A stretch of 10,191 bases of DNA from Phycisphaerales bacterium UBA1926 (GTDB lineage Bacteria; Planctomycetota; Phycisphaerae; Phycisphaerales; UBA1924), in NCBI GenBank assembly GCA_002337215.1, contig DDFO01000002.1, positions 4,202 to 14,392 on the forward strand. The letters run 5' to 3'. Within the stretch, counting starts at the first letter, position 1. The number at the start of each line of letters is the position of its first letter. Position numbers and translations under genes: made by a program. The notes beneath the pieces were generated by a model. The model was not told the origin of the DNA and did no database searches. It saw only the letters and a list, made by a program, of their open reading frames with translations. Shown here piece after piece: positions 1-6,594 of this stretch.

Positions 1-35
1 CCGCCTGGGTCTACAAGATCATCACCTGGACCTGA
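1..35 (+). CDS. 3' end of an unidentified protein gene (partial)
   Basis: Reading from position 3, the sequence gives A-W-V-Y-K-I-I-T-W-T followed by TGA at 33-35. The hydrophobic and aromatic residues make a plausible protein C-terminus. A GC-rich hairpin starts two bases after the stop, as expected at a gene end. Eleven codons are too few to identify the product, and chance reading of a non-coding frame cannot be excluded. Confidence 0.4.
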   Translation, partial: AWVYKIITWT

Positions 36-37
36 AC

Positions 38-55
38 CCCGCGGCCGATCGCGGG
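38..55 (+). terminator. GC-rich hairpin just after the first stop codon
   Basis: CCCGCG at 38-43 pairs with CGCGGG at 50-55 around a 6-base loop, two bases after the TGA at 33-35. No T-run follows, so it is not a classical intrinsic terminator. It may act as a weak or factor-assisted end signal, or stabilise the 3' end of the upstream message. Confidence 0.3.
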
Positions 56-99
56 TACACTCCGCGGAACGCGCCGCGGCGGAACCGCCCCCGCAACGT

Positions 100-121
100 C
101 CCTCCGATCCCCCGCGGAGGG
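100..121 (+). other. GC-rich inverted repeat upstream of the first lipoprotein gene
   Basis: CCCTCCG at 100-106 pairs with CGGAGGG at 115-121 around an 8-base loop. The right arm contains GGAGG (116-120), a Shine-Dalgarno-like core 5 bases before a GTG at 126. If the message begins upstream, the hairpin would hide that site. Two copies of the self-complementary CCGCGG (62-67 and 74-79) lie just before it. In DNA this rich in G+C such repeats can arise by chance. Confidence 0.3.
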
Positions 122-167
122 CGGCGTGCCGGGCCCCGGGAACGACCGGGCCTCACGGAGACACCGA

Positions 168-869
168 ATGCCCGCTCGATCGACCCGCCGAGAGTCCGTT
201 CTGATCAGCCGCGCCGTCCGCATGTTCTCGCTGCTTGCCGCGGGGGTCGCGATGCTGCTCGTGGTCCCGGGATGCCAGGTCGTCGGCATCATCGGCGCGA
301 TGGCCCAGAGCGCCGAGGAGATGGGCTCGACGACCTATCCCGCCGAGTACGAGGGCCTCGACGACCATTCGTACGCAGTCATCATCAGCGCCGACCGGGT
401 TATTGAATCCGACAACCCCGGCATCACCGCCCGGCTCACCCAGATCATCGACCGTGACCTCCGGGCGTACACACGTGCGACGGCCCACATCCCCGCGGGC
501 CGGCTGCTCAGCAAGCTCTACGCCGACCCCTCGTGGCAGGCTCTCCCGCGGGGCGAGCTCGCCGAGAAGTTGGGCGTCGAGCGGCTCGTCGTCGTCGAGA
601 TCGTCGAGTACCGGCTGCACGAGCCTGGCAACCGGTACACCTGGAACGGGGTTGCGTCCGGCGTCGTCGAGGTCTACGAGTCCGAGTCGGGCCTCCCCGA
701 CGACCCCATGTTCGAGCGCACGATCGCGGTCACCTTCCCGGACCGCACGGGCCTGCTCGAAGAAGAAGTCCCCGAAGAGGTCATCACCAGCGAGCTCAGC
801 CGCCGGTTCGGCGAACGCATCGCCTGGCTGTTCTACGAGCACGAAGAAGCGAACGCGATCACATATTGA
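168..869 (+). CDS. putative lipoprotein, first of a tandem pair
   Basis: This is a predicted 233-residue lipoprotein of unknown function. A basic N-region is followed by a hydrophobic stretch (about residues 19-33) ending in V-V-P-G-C, so Cys36 is the likely lipid-modified residue. The mature part is acidic, alternates short strands and helices, and has no further membrane segment. I chose ATG 168 because GGAG lies 7 bases upstream. A GTG at 126 with GGAGG 5 bases upstream would add 14 residues, and ATG 222 would give a short signal peptide but has no visible binding site. The next gene encodes a related protein: both have P-G-C then V-G and M-A-Q just after the cysteine, a V-rich strand before an acidic middle, and S-E-L followed by L-F-Y near the end. 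The overall plan recalls small envelope lipoproteins with a CsgG- or TolB-N-like fold, but that is a guess. Confidence 0.8.
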   Translation: MPARSTRRESVLISRAVRMFSLLAAGVAMLLVVPGCQVVGIIGAMAQSAEEMGSTTYPAEYEGLDDHSYAVIISADRVIESDNPGITARLTQIIDRDLRAYTRATAHIPAGRLLSKLYADPSWQALPRGELAEKLGVERLVVVEIVEYRLHEPGNRYTWNGVASGVVEVYESESGLPDDPMFERTIAVTFPDRTGLLEEEVPEEVITSELSRRFGERIAWLFYEHEEANAITY

Positions 870-875
870 TCAATA
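864..875. promoter_or_regulatory. 12-base perfect palindrome across the first lipoprotein stop codon
   Basis: TATTGATCAATA is perfectly self-complementary and overlaps the TGA stop at 867-869. It is strikingly AT-rich for this sequence and lies 51 bases before the next start codon. It could be an operator or part of a promoter for the second lipoprotein gene. No matching second site was seen. Confidence 0.25.
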
Positions 876-926
876 CCCGGACGGCGCAGGTGTTCAGAAA
901 CACGAGCGCCCGAGAAAGACCCATTC

Positions 927-1598
927 ATGCGCACACGAACGATCGCCGCCCACGTGCTCTTCCTCGCGACGGCTTCGACGCTGATGCTCTCGGCGCCCGG
1001 CTGCAACATCGTCGGCCCGATCGCGATGGTCGCCCAGGGACCGGGCGAGGTCGAGAAAGTCTTCGAACTCGACAAGAGCAAGAAGACGGTCGTGTTCGTC
1101 GACGACCCCGCGAACAAGATCGCTCAGCGCCGCACACGATCCCAGATCGGCGAAGCCGCCCAGGACGCGCTCATGCGCCGCAAGAAGGTGCTCGAAGCGA
1201 ACATGATCGACACGCGGTCGGCGATGTCGGTCGCCGCGAACGGGGACGACACGCTGTCGATCACCGAGATCGGTGAGGCCGTCGGCGCGGAGATCATCGT
1301 CTACGCGCTGGTGACCCAGTTCGAGCTCTCGGGGGACGGCGTGGCGCTCGACCCGTATTCCGAGGTCGAGGTCAAGGTCTTCGACGTGACGACGCACTCG
1401 CGGCTCTTCCCCCCGGCGGGCGAGCCGGGATACCGCTCGCGGTTCGGGGGCCAGCGCCGCTCGGGCAACAGCTTCATGCCCACGGGCCGGACGGATCTGC
1501 TTCGTGCACAATCCGAGCTCGCGCGCATCACGGGCGAGGGCCTGAGCCAGCTCTTCTACGACGTCGAGGTGCCCCAGAGCCTGCGCCGGCAGCAGTGA
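927..1598 (+). CDS. putative lipoprotein, second of a tandem pair
   Basis: This is a predicted 223-residue lipoprotein. A short basic N-terminus (M-R-T-R) precedes a hydrophobic segment ending in S-A-P-G-C, so Cys26 is the likely acylated residue. The start of the mature protein (C-N-I-V-G-P-I-A-M-V-A-Q) closely resembles the preceding gene's product. Further matches occur in the middle (E-I-G-E-A-V-G-A-E-I-I-V-Y against the neighbour's L-A-E-K-L-G-V-E-R-L-V-V-V) and near the end (S-E-L-A ... L-F-Y-D-V-E against S-E-L-S ... L-F-Y-E-H-E). The two therefore look like an old tandem duplication that has diverged strongly. ATG 927 is the only start that gives an intact signal peptide; the region before it has only a weak purine tract (GAGAAAG). 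The gene lies 57 bases after its paralogue and 16 before the next gene, so co-transcription is likely. The function is unknown; an envelope location is inferred from the lipobox. Confidence 0.85.
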   Translation: MRTRTIAAHVLFLATASTLMLSAPGCNIVGPIAMVAQGPGEVEKVFELDKSKKTVVFVDDPANKIAQRRTRSQIGEAAQDALMRRKKVLEANMIDTRSAMSVAANGDDTLSITEIGEAVGAEIIVYALVTQFELSGDGVALDPYSEVEVKVFDVTTHSRLFPPAGEPGYRSRFGGQRRSGNSFMPTGRTDLLRAQSELARITGEGLSQLFYDVEVPQSLRRQQ

Positions 1599-1614
1599 GC
1601 GAGGGGGCACGCCG

Positions 1615-2445
1615 ATGACGAACACCACCCCGACCGTGCTGCACGCGATCGACGCCCGTTTTGCGGGTGAATCGGCGGCGTTCGCACCGAGCGCGCACGA
1701 TCCCGTGCTCGTGCTGGGGCACGCACGCGACGCCCGGGCCATCTCCCAGCTTCTGGGCCGACCCGTTCAGAACGCGCCCCGTCCCGCGAGCGGGCGGGCC
1801 CGGTCCCGGATCGCCGAAGGTGCACGCGTCGCGACGGGCGCGACGACCATCACCTGGCACTGCCAGGGATCGGGTAATCCGGGATCCGGCAGTCGGGGAT
1901 CAGTGAGCGCGGGATCGGACCGTGTGCGCATCGACGCGGGCCGCCTGCCGTCCCGCGATTCCGCCCGGCGTGCGCTCGGGCTGGGATCGGAACTCGTGCT
2001 CGCCCCGCTGGCGGACCGTCCGGCGTCCGTGGATGCGCGCACGCTGCTGTTCATCACGGGCGTGATCGAGATCATCGGTGAGCGAATCGCCGTCGCCCTT
2101 CCGGCGGCCGCCCGTCGGCTCGACGAGGCGATGACCTACCACCGGGCGGCCGGGCTGGTCTCGCCGTGCCGGATCGTGGACGACGCCTGGTTGTGCGCGA
2201 TCCCCGCGGCGGACGTGCTGATCGCCCCGGTCGATGCGGAGGACGATCCCGCTTCGTCGTCGCTGCGGGCGCTCGCCGAGGATCTCGGGATCCCCGTCGC
2301 GACGACCGCGGCGTGGCACCTCGACGCGGACGCGGCGACGAACTCGCTGCCCGCGGAGATCCGGGCGACGGTCACGCCAGTTCTGGAGCGGGCCCGCCTC
2401 GCGCGCTCGGGCGGGGCCCCCGTTCCGGCTACCGTTCCGGCATGA
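1615..2445 (+). CDS. hypothetical protein with a degenerate GT-B glycosyltransferase-like C-terminal half
   Basis: This 276-residue protein has no signal peptide or membrane segment. ATG 1615 follows GAGGGGG (1601-1607) by 7 bases. The N-terminal third contains H-D-P-V-L-V-L-G-H-A, which could be a Rossmann strand and turn. Residues 85-102 form a Gly-Ser linker of period five. From about residue 117 the order of elements matches the nucleotide-sugar-binding half of family 4 glycosyltransferases: R-R-A-L-G-L, a strand (L-V-L-A-P-L), a D-A-R-T-L-L helix, a strand (R-I-A-V-A-L-P), an R-A-A-G-L helix, then A-D-V-L-I-A-P-V and G-I-P-V-A-T-T. The E-X7-E motif of active enzymes is not recognisable before G-I-P-V. 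I infer a diverged, possibly catalytically dead, GT-B relative. Its stop overlaps the start of the next gene by 4 bases, which suggests translational coupling. Confidence 0.75.
   Translation: MTNTTPTVLHAIDARFAGESAAFAPSAHDPVLVLGHARDARAISQLLGRPVQNAPRPASGRARSRIAEGARVATGATTITWHCQGSGNPGSGSRGSVSAGSDRVRIDAGRLPSRDSARRALGLGSELVLAPLADRPASVDARTLLFITGVIEIIGERIAVALPAAARRLDEAMTYHRAAGLVSPCRIVDDAWLCAIPAADVLIAPVDAEDDPASSSLRALAEDLGIPVATTAAWHLDADAATNSLPAEIRATVTPVLERARLARSGGAPVPATVPA
1866..1916 (+). repeat. GGGATC repeated at an exact 15-base period
   Basis: GGGATC occurs at 1866, 1881, 1896 and 1911, exactly 15 bases apart, with the bases between diverged. It encodes four Gly-Ser pairs at five-residue intervals (protein residues 85-102), forming a flexible linker between the two halves of the glycosyltransferase-like protein. 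The pattern suggests an old in-frame tandem duplication. Confidence 0.8.
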
Positions 2446-2984
2446 CCGACTCATCACCCGGCGACCAATCGGCGAGTACCAGGACCGGCGTCCTGTTTCT
2501 GTGTCTCGGCAACATCTGCCGCTCCCCGCTCGCGGAGGGGATCTTCATCCATCACGCGACGCGGCGGGGCGTGATCGAACGGTTCCGTGTGGACTCGGCG
2601 GGCACGGGCGGGTGGCACGCTGGAAGCCGACCCGACCCACGATCGGTCGCGGTCGCCGAGAAGCACGGGGTCCATCTGCCCGGGAGGGCCCGCCAACTCG
2701 ACGGCCTTGTGGATGGAGCCGGCGATGGGGCCGGCAACGGAACAGGATTCGACCTTGTCCTCGCGATGGACACGCAGAACAAGATGGATGCGATCGAGAT
2801 GGGCGTGCCGGAGAGCCGGGTGCGGCTCATGCGGAGTTTCGACCCGACCGCGGCGCCCGACGCGGAGGTGCCGGACCCGTACTACGGCGGCGATCGCGGC
2901 TTCGACGACGTGTACGACATGCTCGTACGTGCGTGCGAAGGGCTGCTGGATCACCTGCTCGCGGACGGAACCCGAGACGGCTGA
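2442..2984 (+). CDS. low-molecular-weight protein tyrosine phosphatase
   Basis: This 180-residue cytoplasmic enzyme hydrolyses phosphotyrosine (possibly phosphoarginine) in proteins through a cysteinyl-phosphate intermediate. The phosphate-binding loop C-L-G-N-I-C-R-S gives nucleophile Cys21 and Arg27. D-S-A-G-T-G-G-W-H (51-59) is the usual second block, and D-P-Y-Y-G (145-149) holds the general acid Asp145. All catalytic residues are present. ATG 2442 overlaps the previous stop as ATGA; the frame stays open upstream but only inside the neighbouring gene. The protein is somewhat longer than the usual 150-160 residues because of about 15 extra N-terminal residues and a Gly-Asp-rich loop (about 91-102) encoded by a short tandem repeat just before the conserved F-D-L-V-L-A-M-D strand. 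In many bacteria such phosphatases act with tyrosine kinases in capsule or exopolysaccharide control. The coupled glycosyltransferase-like gene fits that only loosely, and no kinase is in the window. Confidence 0.95.
   Translation: MTDSSPGDQSASTRTGVLFLCLGNICRSPLAEGIFIHHATRRGVIERFRVDSAGTGGWHAGSRPDPRSVAVAEKHGVHLPGRARQLDGLVDGAGDGAGNGTGFDLVLAMDTQNKMDAIEMGVPESRVRLMRSFDPTAAPDAEVPDPYYGGDRGFDDVYDMLVRACEGLLDHLLADGTRDG
2712..2747 (+). repeat. 12-base tandem repeat, three units, inside the phosphatase gene
   Basis: The units are GATGGAGCCGGC (2712-2723), GATGGGGCCGGC (2724-2735) and the diverged AACGGAACAGGA (2736-2747). The first two differ at one base. The array is in frame and encodes D-G-A-G, D-G-A-G, N-G-T-G, a loop insertion absent from typical members of the family. 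Confidence 0.85.
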
Positions 2985-3071
2985 CTCTCGTCGTCTCTGG
3001 CTGTGCGTCGGAGATCGTCGGTCTCGGCCCCGACGCCGACGGGGGGCGTTCCCCGCCGCTACGCTTCGTCC

Positions 3072-4616
3072 ATGTCGGCAAACACCCGGACGCTTTCGCT
3101 GCCCGTCCTTCAACCGCGGGCCGTTGCGCCGACCCTCCCTGCCGATGAGGACACCCCCAAAGAAAAGTGCGGCGTCGTCGGCGTGTGGAACCACCGAGAC
3201 GCGGTCCACAAGGTCTACATGGGGCTCTACGCCCAGCAGCACCGGGGACAGGAATCGGCCGGCATCGCGGTCGCCGACGGCGACGCGATCCACGGGCACA
3301 ACGGCATGGGCCTGGTGAGCGACGTCTTCGGCGCGCGCGACCTCGCGGACCTGGGCAGCTATCTCGCCCGCGTCGGCGAGGAGCGACCCGACGAGCAGCC
3401 GGCGGTCGGCGGCGCGATCGGTCATAACCGCTACAGCACGGCGGGGGGGTCGCTGTCGTGCAACGTGCAGCCGCTCATCGAGTCGTTCCTTGGGCACGAC
3501 GACAGCCGGCAGGTGGCGGTGGCGCACAACGGGAACCTGATCAACGCGAACGCGCTGCGGCGTCGGTTCGCCGAGGCGGGGCATCTTTTCCACACCACGA
3601 GCGATACAGAGGTGATGATCCACCTGCTCGCCGAGCCCGCGCAGCGCGATACGCCCGATCCGCTCGCGGCGACGCTCCGCAGGCTGCAGGGCGCGTTCAG
3701 CGTGCTGTTTCTTTACCCCGACAGGATCGAGGCCGCGCGGGATCCGTGGGGCTGGCGCCCGCTCGTGCTGGGTCGGCTCCCCAACGGGTGCGACTGTGTC
3801 GCGAGCGAGACGGTGGCGCTCGATGTCATGGGGGCCGAGTTTGTGCGCGAGGTCGAGCCGGGCGAGATCGTCACGCTCGACCACCACGGCGTCACGAGCC
3901 GGCGCTTTGCGCCCGAATCTCCACGCCTCGCCCGGTGCGTGTTCGAGCACGTGTACTTCGCGAGCCCCGCGTCGAACGTGTTCGGGCAGAACGTGCTCGT
4001 GAGCCGGGAACTCTTCGGCGAGGCGCTCGCCGCCGAGTCGCCCGCTGACGCGGATCTCGTGATGCCCATGCCTGACTCGGGGCGGTCGGCCGCGAACGGG
4101 TACGCCCGCGCGAGCGGTCTGCCCTACCGCGAAGGGATCGTCCCCAACCGGTACGTGGGGCGGACGTTTATCAAGCCCACGCAGGGCGAGCGGCGCGACG
4201 CCGTGCGTCTGAAACTCAATGTCGTCAGCGAGATCGTGGACGGGCAGCGGGTCGTCGTCGTCGATGACTCGATCGTCCGCGGGACGACCACGCGGGAGAA
4301 GATGAGCCAGCTCCGCGAGGCGGGCGCGAGCGAGATCCACCTGCGGATCTCGTGCCCACCGATCCGCCACCCGTGTTACTTCGGGGTCGATTTCGCGACC
4401 CGCGACCAGCTCATCGCCCACAACCGCGAGATCGAGCAGATCCGCGAGTTCCTGGGCGTCGACTCGCTGGCGTTCCTGAGCTTGGGCGGCATGCTCGGGG
4501 CGATGAACCACCCCGCGGAGTCGTACTGCACCGCCTGTTTCAGCGGCGACTACCGCATCGACATCGAGCACCCGGTGACGGAGCGCGTGGTCGAGCGGTC
4601 GCAGATGACGTTCTGA
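3072..4616 (+). CDS. purF: amidophosphoribosyltransferase (glutamine PRPP amidotransferase)
   Basis: This enzyme makes 5-phosphoribosylamine from PRPP and glutamine, the committed step of de novo purine synthesis. The 514-residue protein has an N-terminal Ntn glutaminase domain (from C-G-V-V-G-V at 33-38, with G-H-N-R-Y-S-T at 117-123 and H-N-G-N-L at 152-156). The C-terminal phosphoribosyltransferase domain has the PRPP loop V-V-V-V-D-D-S-I-V-R-G-T-T (394-406). Cys289, Cys435, Cys486 and Cys489 match the four 4Fe-4S ligands of the Bacillus-type enzyme. Cys33 must become the N-terminus, so a 32-residue propeptide is removed, longer than the 11 residues in Bacillus. ATG 3072 is the only ATG start close to Cys33; a GTG at 3003 would lengthen the propeptide further. 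No clear Shine-Dalgarno is seen, but a small hairpin (CGGGG 3040-3044 with CCCCG 3051-3055) lies in the 87-base leader. No purine riboswitch was recognised. Confidence 0.97.
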   Translation: MSANTRTLSLPVLQPRAVAPTLPADEDTPKEKCGVVGVWNHRDAVHKVYMGLYAQQHRGQESAGIAVADGDAIHGHNGMGLVSDVFGARDLADLGSYLARVGEERPDEQPAVGGAIGHNRYSTAGGSLSCNVQPLIESFLGHDDSRQVAVAHNGNLINANALRRRFAEAGHLFHTTSDTEVMIHLLAEPAQRDTPDPLAATLRRLQGAFSVLFLYPDRIEAARDPWGWRPLVLGRLPNGCDCVASETVALDVMGAEFVREVEPGEIVTLDHHGVTSRRFAPESPRLARCVFEHVYFASPASNVFGQNVLVSRELFGEALAAESPADADLVMPMPDSGRSAANGYARASGLPYREGIVPNRYVGRTFIKPTQGERRDAVRLKLNVVSEIVDGQRVVVVDDSIVRGTTTREKMSQLREAGASEIHLRISCPPIRHPCYFGVDFATRDQLIAHNREIEQIREFLGVDSLAFLSLGGMLGAMNHPAESYCTACFSGDYRIDIEHPVTERVVERSQMTF

Positions 4617-4726
4617 GTTGGTGTCGCTGATGTGACGAACGCCGATGATCTTGACGCGCGACTCTCGTGGGCATCCCGTACTCGACACGCGACCACGCCG
4701 CGGATAGACGGGCCCGGATCCGACAT

Positions 4727-5263
4727 CTAGATCGCCTTGCGCGAGAACGACACCTTCACGCCCGACTCGTCGGTCGGCAGCAACTCGAGGTCGATCGTGT
4801 AGAGGCCGTCGGATTCGTAGCGGCAGTCCGCGACCCGGGCCAGCAGCATCAGCGGCTTGTTGTCCAGGCGGTGCACCGCGACGATCACCCGGCGGTCGGT
4901 GTAGCACATCCGCCGGCTCGAGAGCGAGAGCGACGAGGTGCTCAGCGTTCGGGCGCGGGCGCTCCAGGGCAGCCCCGCCTTGCCGTGCTCGATCTCGGCC
5001 ATCTCCAGCTCGGCATCGAAGGGGAAGACCCGCGAGTTGCTCCGGCCGGGTGATTCCGACGATGAGGCCGACGCGAAGCGGGGGAGCAGATCCGCGTCGG
5101 GGTCGCTGGCCCGCTGACGGCTCGACAGCGAGGGCCCCGCGGGCGGTGGTGGGACGGCCCTGCCTCCCTTGAAGCCGGCGATGGATCCAGAGGAGGCGGT
5201 GTTGTCAGACCAATCCTTCATTGACGGTGTATCGACCGGGGCGGCGCTCTCGGCGACCGTCAT
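4727..5263 (-). CDS. PilZ-like domain protein
   Basis: This is a minus-strand protein of about 178 residues. The first 75 or so are low in complexity (Ser, Pro, Ala, Gly), probably a disordered tail or linker. From about residue 78 (R-V-F-P-F-D-A-E-L-E) to the end, the pattern of strands fits a PilZ barrel: A-R-T-L-S-T-S-S-L-S-L, then R-R-V-I-V-A-V, then L-L-A-R-V-A-D-C-R-Y and G-L-Y-T-I-D-L-E-L. PilZ domains usually bind cyclic di-GMP through R-x-x-x-R and D/N-x-S-x-x-G. Here the second motif is degenerate (no Asp/Asn or Gly at the expected places) and the first is not convincing, so nucleotide binding is doubtful. The start is uncertain: ATG 5263 has no clear ribosome site, a GTG at 5302 and an ATG at 5221 are alternatives, and the frame stays open further upstream. 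It lies just downstream of the zinc-ribbon gene and converges with purF. Confidence 0.7.
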   Translation of the reverse strand: MTVAESAAPVDTPSMKDWSDNTASSGSIAGFKGGRAVPPPPAGPSLSSRQRASDPDADLLPRFASASSSESPGRSNSRVFPFDAELEMAEIEHGKAGLPWSARARTLSTSSLSLSSRRMCYTDRRVIVAVHRLDNKPLMLLARVADCRYESDGLYTIDLELLPTDESGVKVSFSRKAI

Positions 5264-5381
5264 CGGTGTGGACGCGTGCGTGCGGGCCCGCCCAAGCGTC
5301 ACAGCCGCTCGGAACGTCCGCAGAGTGGGGGCATCACGCTCCGTGATCGATCGGGGAGCCCAGGACCCGGCAAGGTCTCCG

Positions 5382-5783
5382 CTAGCGTGATCGGACCATG
5401 TTCTGCTGGGATGTGCCGGGCTCGGAGCGGCCGAGGGTTCCTTCGCGGCGATTGACGCGAACCACGGCCCGATCGGCGGGCACCCGGACGAGCACGTGGT
5501 AGACCGGCGAGAGGACGGGCCGGCAGACCCGCAGCAACACTCGCCGGACGAAGCGTCGGATGCCTCCGCGGCGGGATTGCGATCGAGCGGGGATGACGAC
5601 CCCTTCGAGCTCGGCATACGACCGCGGCGGGCGGGCGTAGAGATCGGTCCCGCAGGCCGGGCACGCGAAGATACACGGGTCGAATCCGTGTTGGAGCGCA
5701 TCGCCGTCGTCGCCACAGCGGACACACCGCCTCCGGTGGATACCGCTCTGTACACCCAGGTCGTGATCCCGTCTACGCTCCAT
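5382..5783 (-). CDS. small zinc-ribbon protein of unknown function
   Basis: This is a predicted 133-residue protein. Two cysteine pairs, C-V-R-C-G (Cys20, Cys23) and C-P-A-C-G (Cys41, Cys44), spaced 17 residues apart, form a typical zinc ribbon; Cys37 is an extra cysteine. The motif is followed by T-D-L-Y-A-R-P-P-R-S-Y-A-E-L-E-G-V-V. The C-terminal half is strongly basic with a hydrophobic-basic helix (R-R-F-V-R-R-V-L-L-R-V), which may contact membrane or nucleic acid. ATG 5783 is the first start in frame; GGAG lies about 15 bases upstream, too far to be a convincing site. The gene is divergent from the gene at 5865 (81 bases between them) and runs in the same direction as the PilZ-like gene, so the two may be one operon. 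The cysteine pattern makes this frame much more convincing than the overlapping plus-strand one. The role is unknown. Confidence 0.7.
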   Translation of the reverse strand: MERRRDHDLGVQSGIHRRRCVRCGDDGDALQHGFDPCIFACPACGTDLYARPPRSYAELEGVVIPARSQSRRGGIRRFVRRVLLRVCRPVLSPVYHVLVRVPADRAVVRVNRREGTLGRSEPGTSQQNMVRSR

Positions 5784-5864
5784 CTGTCGGCAGACTACTC
5801 CGAAGCATGGGGTTCGGGCAATACCGAATATCCTGCGGACCGATCGAAAGGCGGCGTCTCACAC

Positions 5865-6566
5865 ATGGACAGAGATCGATGGTCCGAACATCTCGCGGCG
5901 ATCGCGGCTCCCGCGCTGGCAGGCACGCCGCTCGACCCCGAATCCGGTCCATGTGATCCGGATGTCGCGGCCCGGTTCATCGATTCGTTTGCAGACGAAC
6001 TGAATCACCGGCGCGCGGTCGATCGCCCTCTGCTCGGTCGTCTGCTCGGGATTGCGCCGACGCCGCCGGAGAGCGAGCCCGCGTCGGAGGATGTCGCGCT
6101 GTGGTGGGCGATCCACACCGGCGTGTCCTCGGTGCTTGTTGAGCGCATGATGTCGTCCGCGCCGGGGCCCCTGATCGGCGAGCCTGCGTTTCAACGCGGT
6201 GCGATCGAGGCGACGACCGAGACCGAACTCGGGGCGCTCCATGCGCTCGCCCACCATGCCCGGGCCGCGGGGGGCAAACGGTCGAGGATTTCTGCCCGGT
6301 GTCTCGACGCGGCTCGTTGGCACGTGGACACGCTCCAGCCCGACAACGGCACAAACCACCCGTGGGCGATCCATGTATTCATCGAATTGGCCGACGCGGA
6401 TCCCGCGTACGCGATGGGCGCCACGCTGCACGCGGAGGGCCTGCTCCACAACGCGATGGTGCGCACGGGTCGGCCCGACCGGTTCAGCGCGTGCCTTTTG
6501 CTCGACGCGTCTCGTGCGCTGGGCGAGCCGAGTCTGGTCATCACGAGCGGTGACCAAAAAAAGTGA
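5865..6566 (+). CDS. hypothetical protein, probably cytoplasmic
   Basis: I do not recognise this 233-residue protein. It has no signal peptide and no membrane segment. It looks largely helical, with a proline- and acid-rich hinge at about residues 64-76. Its most distinctive stretches are A-L-W-W-A-I-H-T-G (78-86), R-W-H-V-D-T-L-Q-P-D-N-G (151-162), N-H-P-W-A-I-H-V-F-I-E-L (164-175) and H-A-E-G-L-L-H-N-A-M (189-198). The clustered Trp, His and Asn residues look conserved, as in a substrate or metal site, but no known catalytic motif is evident. ATG 5865 is chosen because the frame upstream is covered by the divergent zinc-ribbon gene and reads as low-complexity sequence; A-A-A-G-G-C-G-G lies about 11 bases upstream and is only a weak ribosome site. 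The stop codon TGA is the first part of the stem of a terminator hairpin. Confidence 0.8.
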   Translation: MDRDRWSEHLAAIAAPALAGTPLDPESGPCDPDVAARFIDSFADELNHRRAVDRPLLGRLLGIAPTPPESEPASEDVALWWAIHTGVSSVLVERMMSSAPGPLIGEPAFQRGAIEATTETELGALHALAHHARAAGGKRSRISARCLDAARWHVDTLQPDNGTNHPWAIHVFIELADADPAYAMGATLHAEGLLHNAMVRTGRPDRFSACLLLDASRALGEPSLVITSGDQKK

Positions 6567-6594
6567 AGGCGACGCGGGGATCGCGTCGCCTTCA
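6556..6594 (-). terminator. intrinsic terminator acting on the minus strand
   Basis: TGAAGGCGACGC (6564-6575) and GCGTCGCCTTCA (6583-6594) form a perfect 12-base-pair stem with a 7-base loop. The plus strand has seven A's at 6556-6562 just before the stem, so a minus-strand transcript would read stem-loop, one C, then seven U's: a canonical Rho-independent terminator. On the plus strand no T-run follows, so it would at most weakly end the gene that stops at 6566. No minus-strand protein gene is seen upstream. Confidence 0.8.

Noticed and set aside
4617..4726. Terminator between the convergent purF and PilZ-like genes
   Set aside because: Only a 5-base-pair stem around CGGAT/ATCCG is present, with no T-run on either strand.
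2454..4907. Very long open frame of 817 codons on the minus strand opposite the phosphatase and purF
   Set aside because: It lies antisense to two certain genes; long antisense frames are expected in DNA of this G+C content, and its product is a low-complexity string of Arg, Asp and Val.
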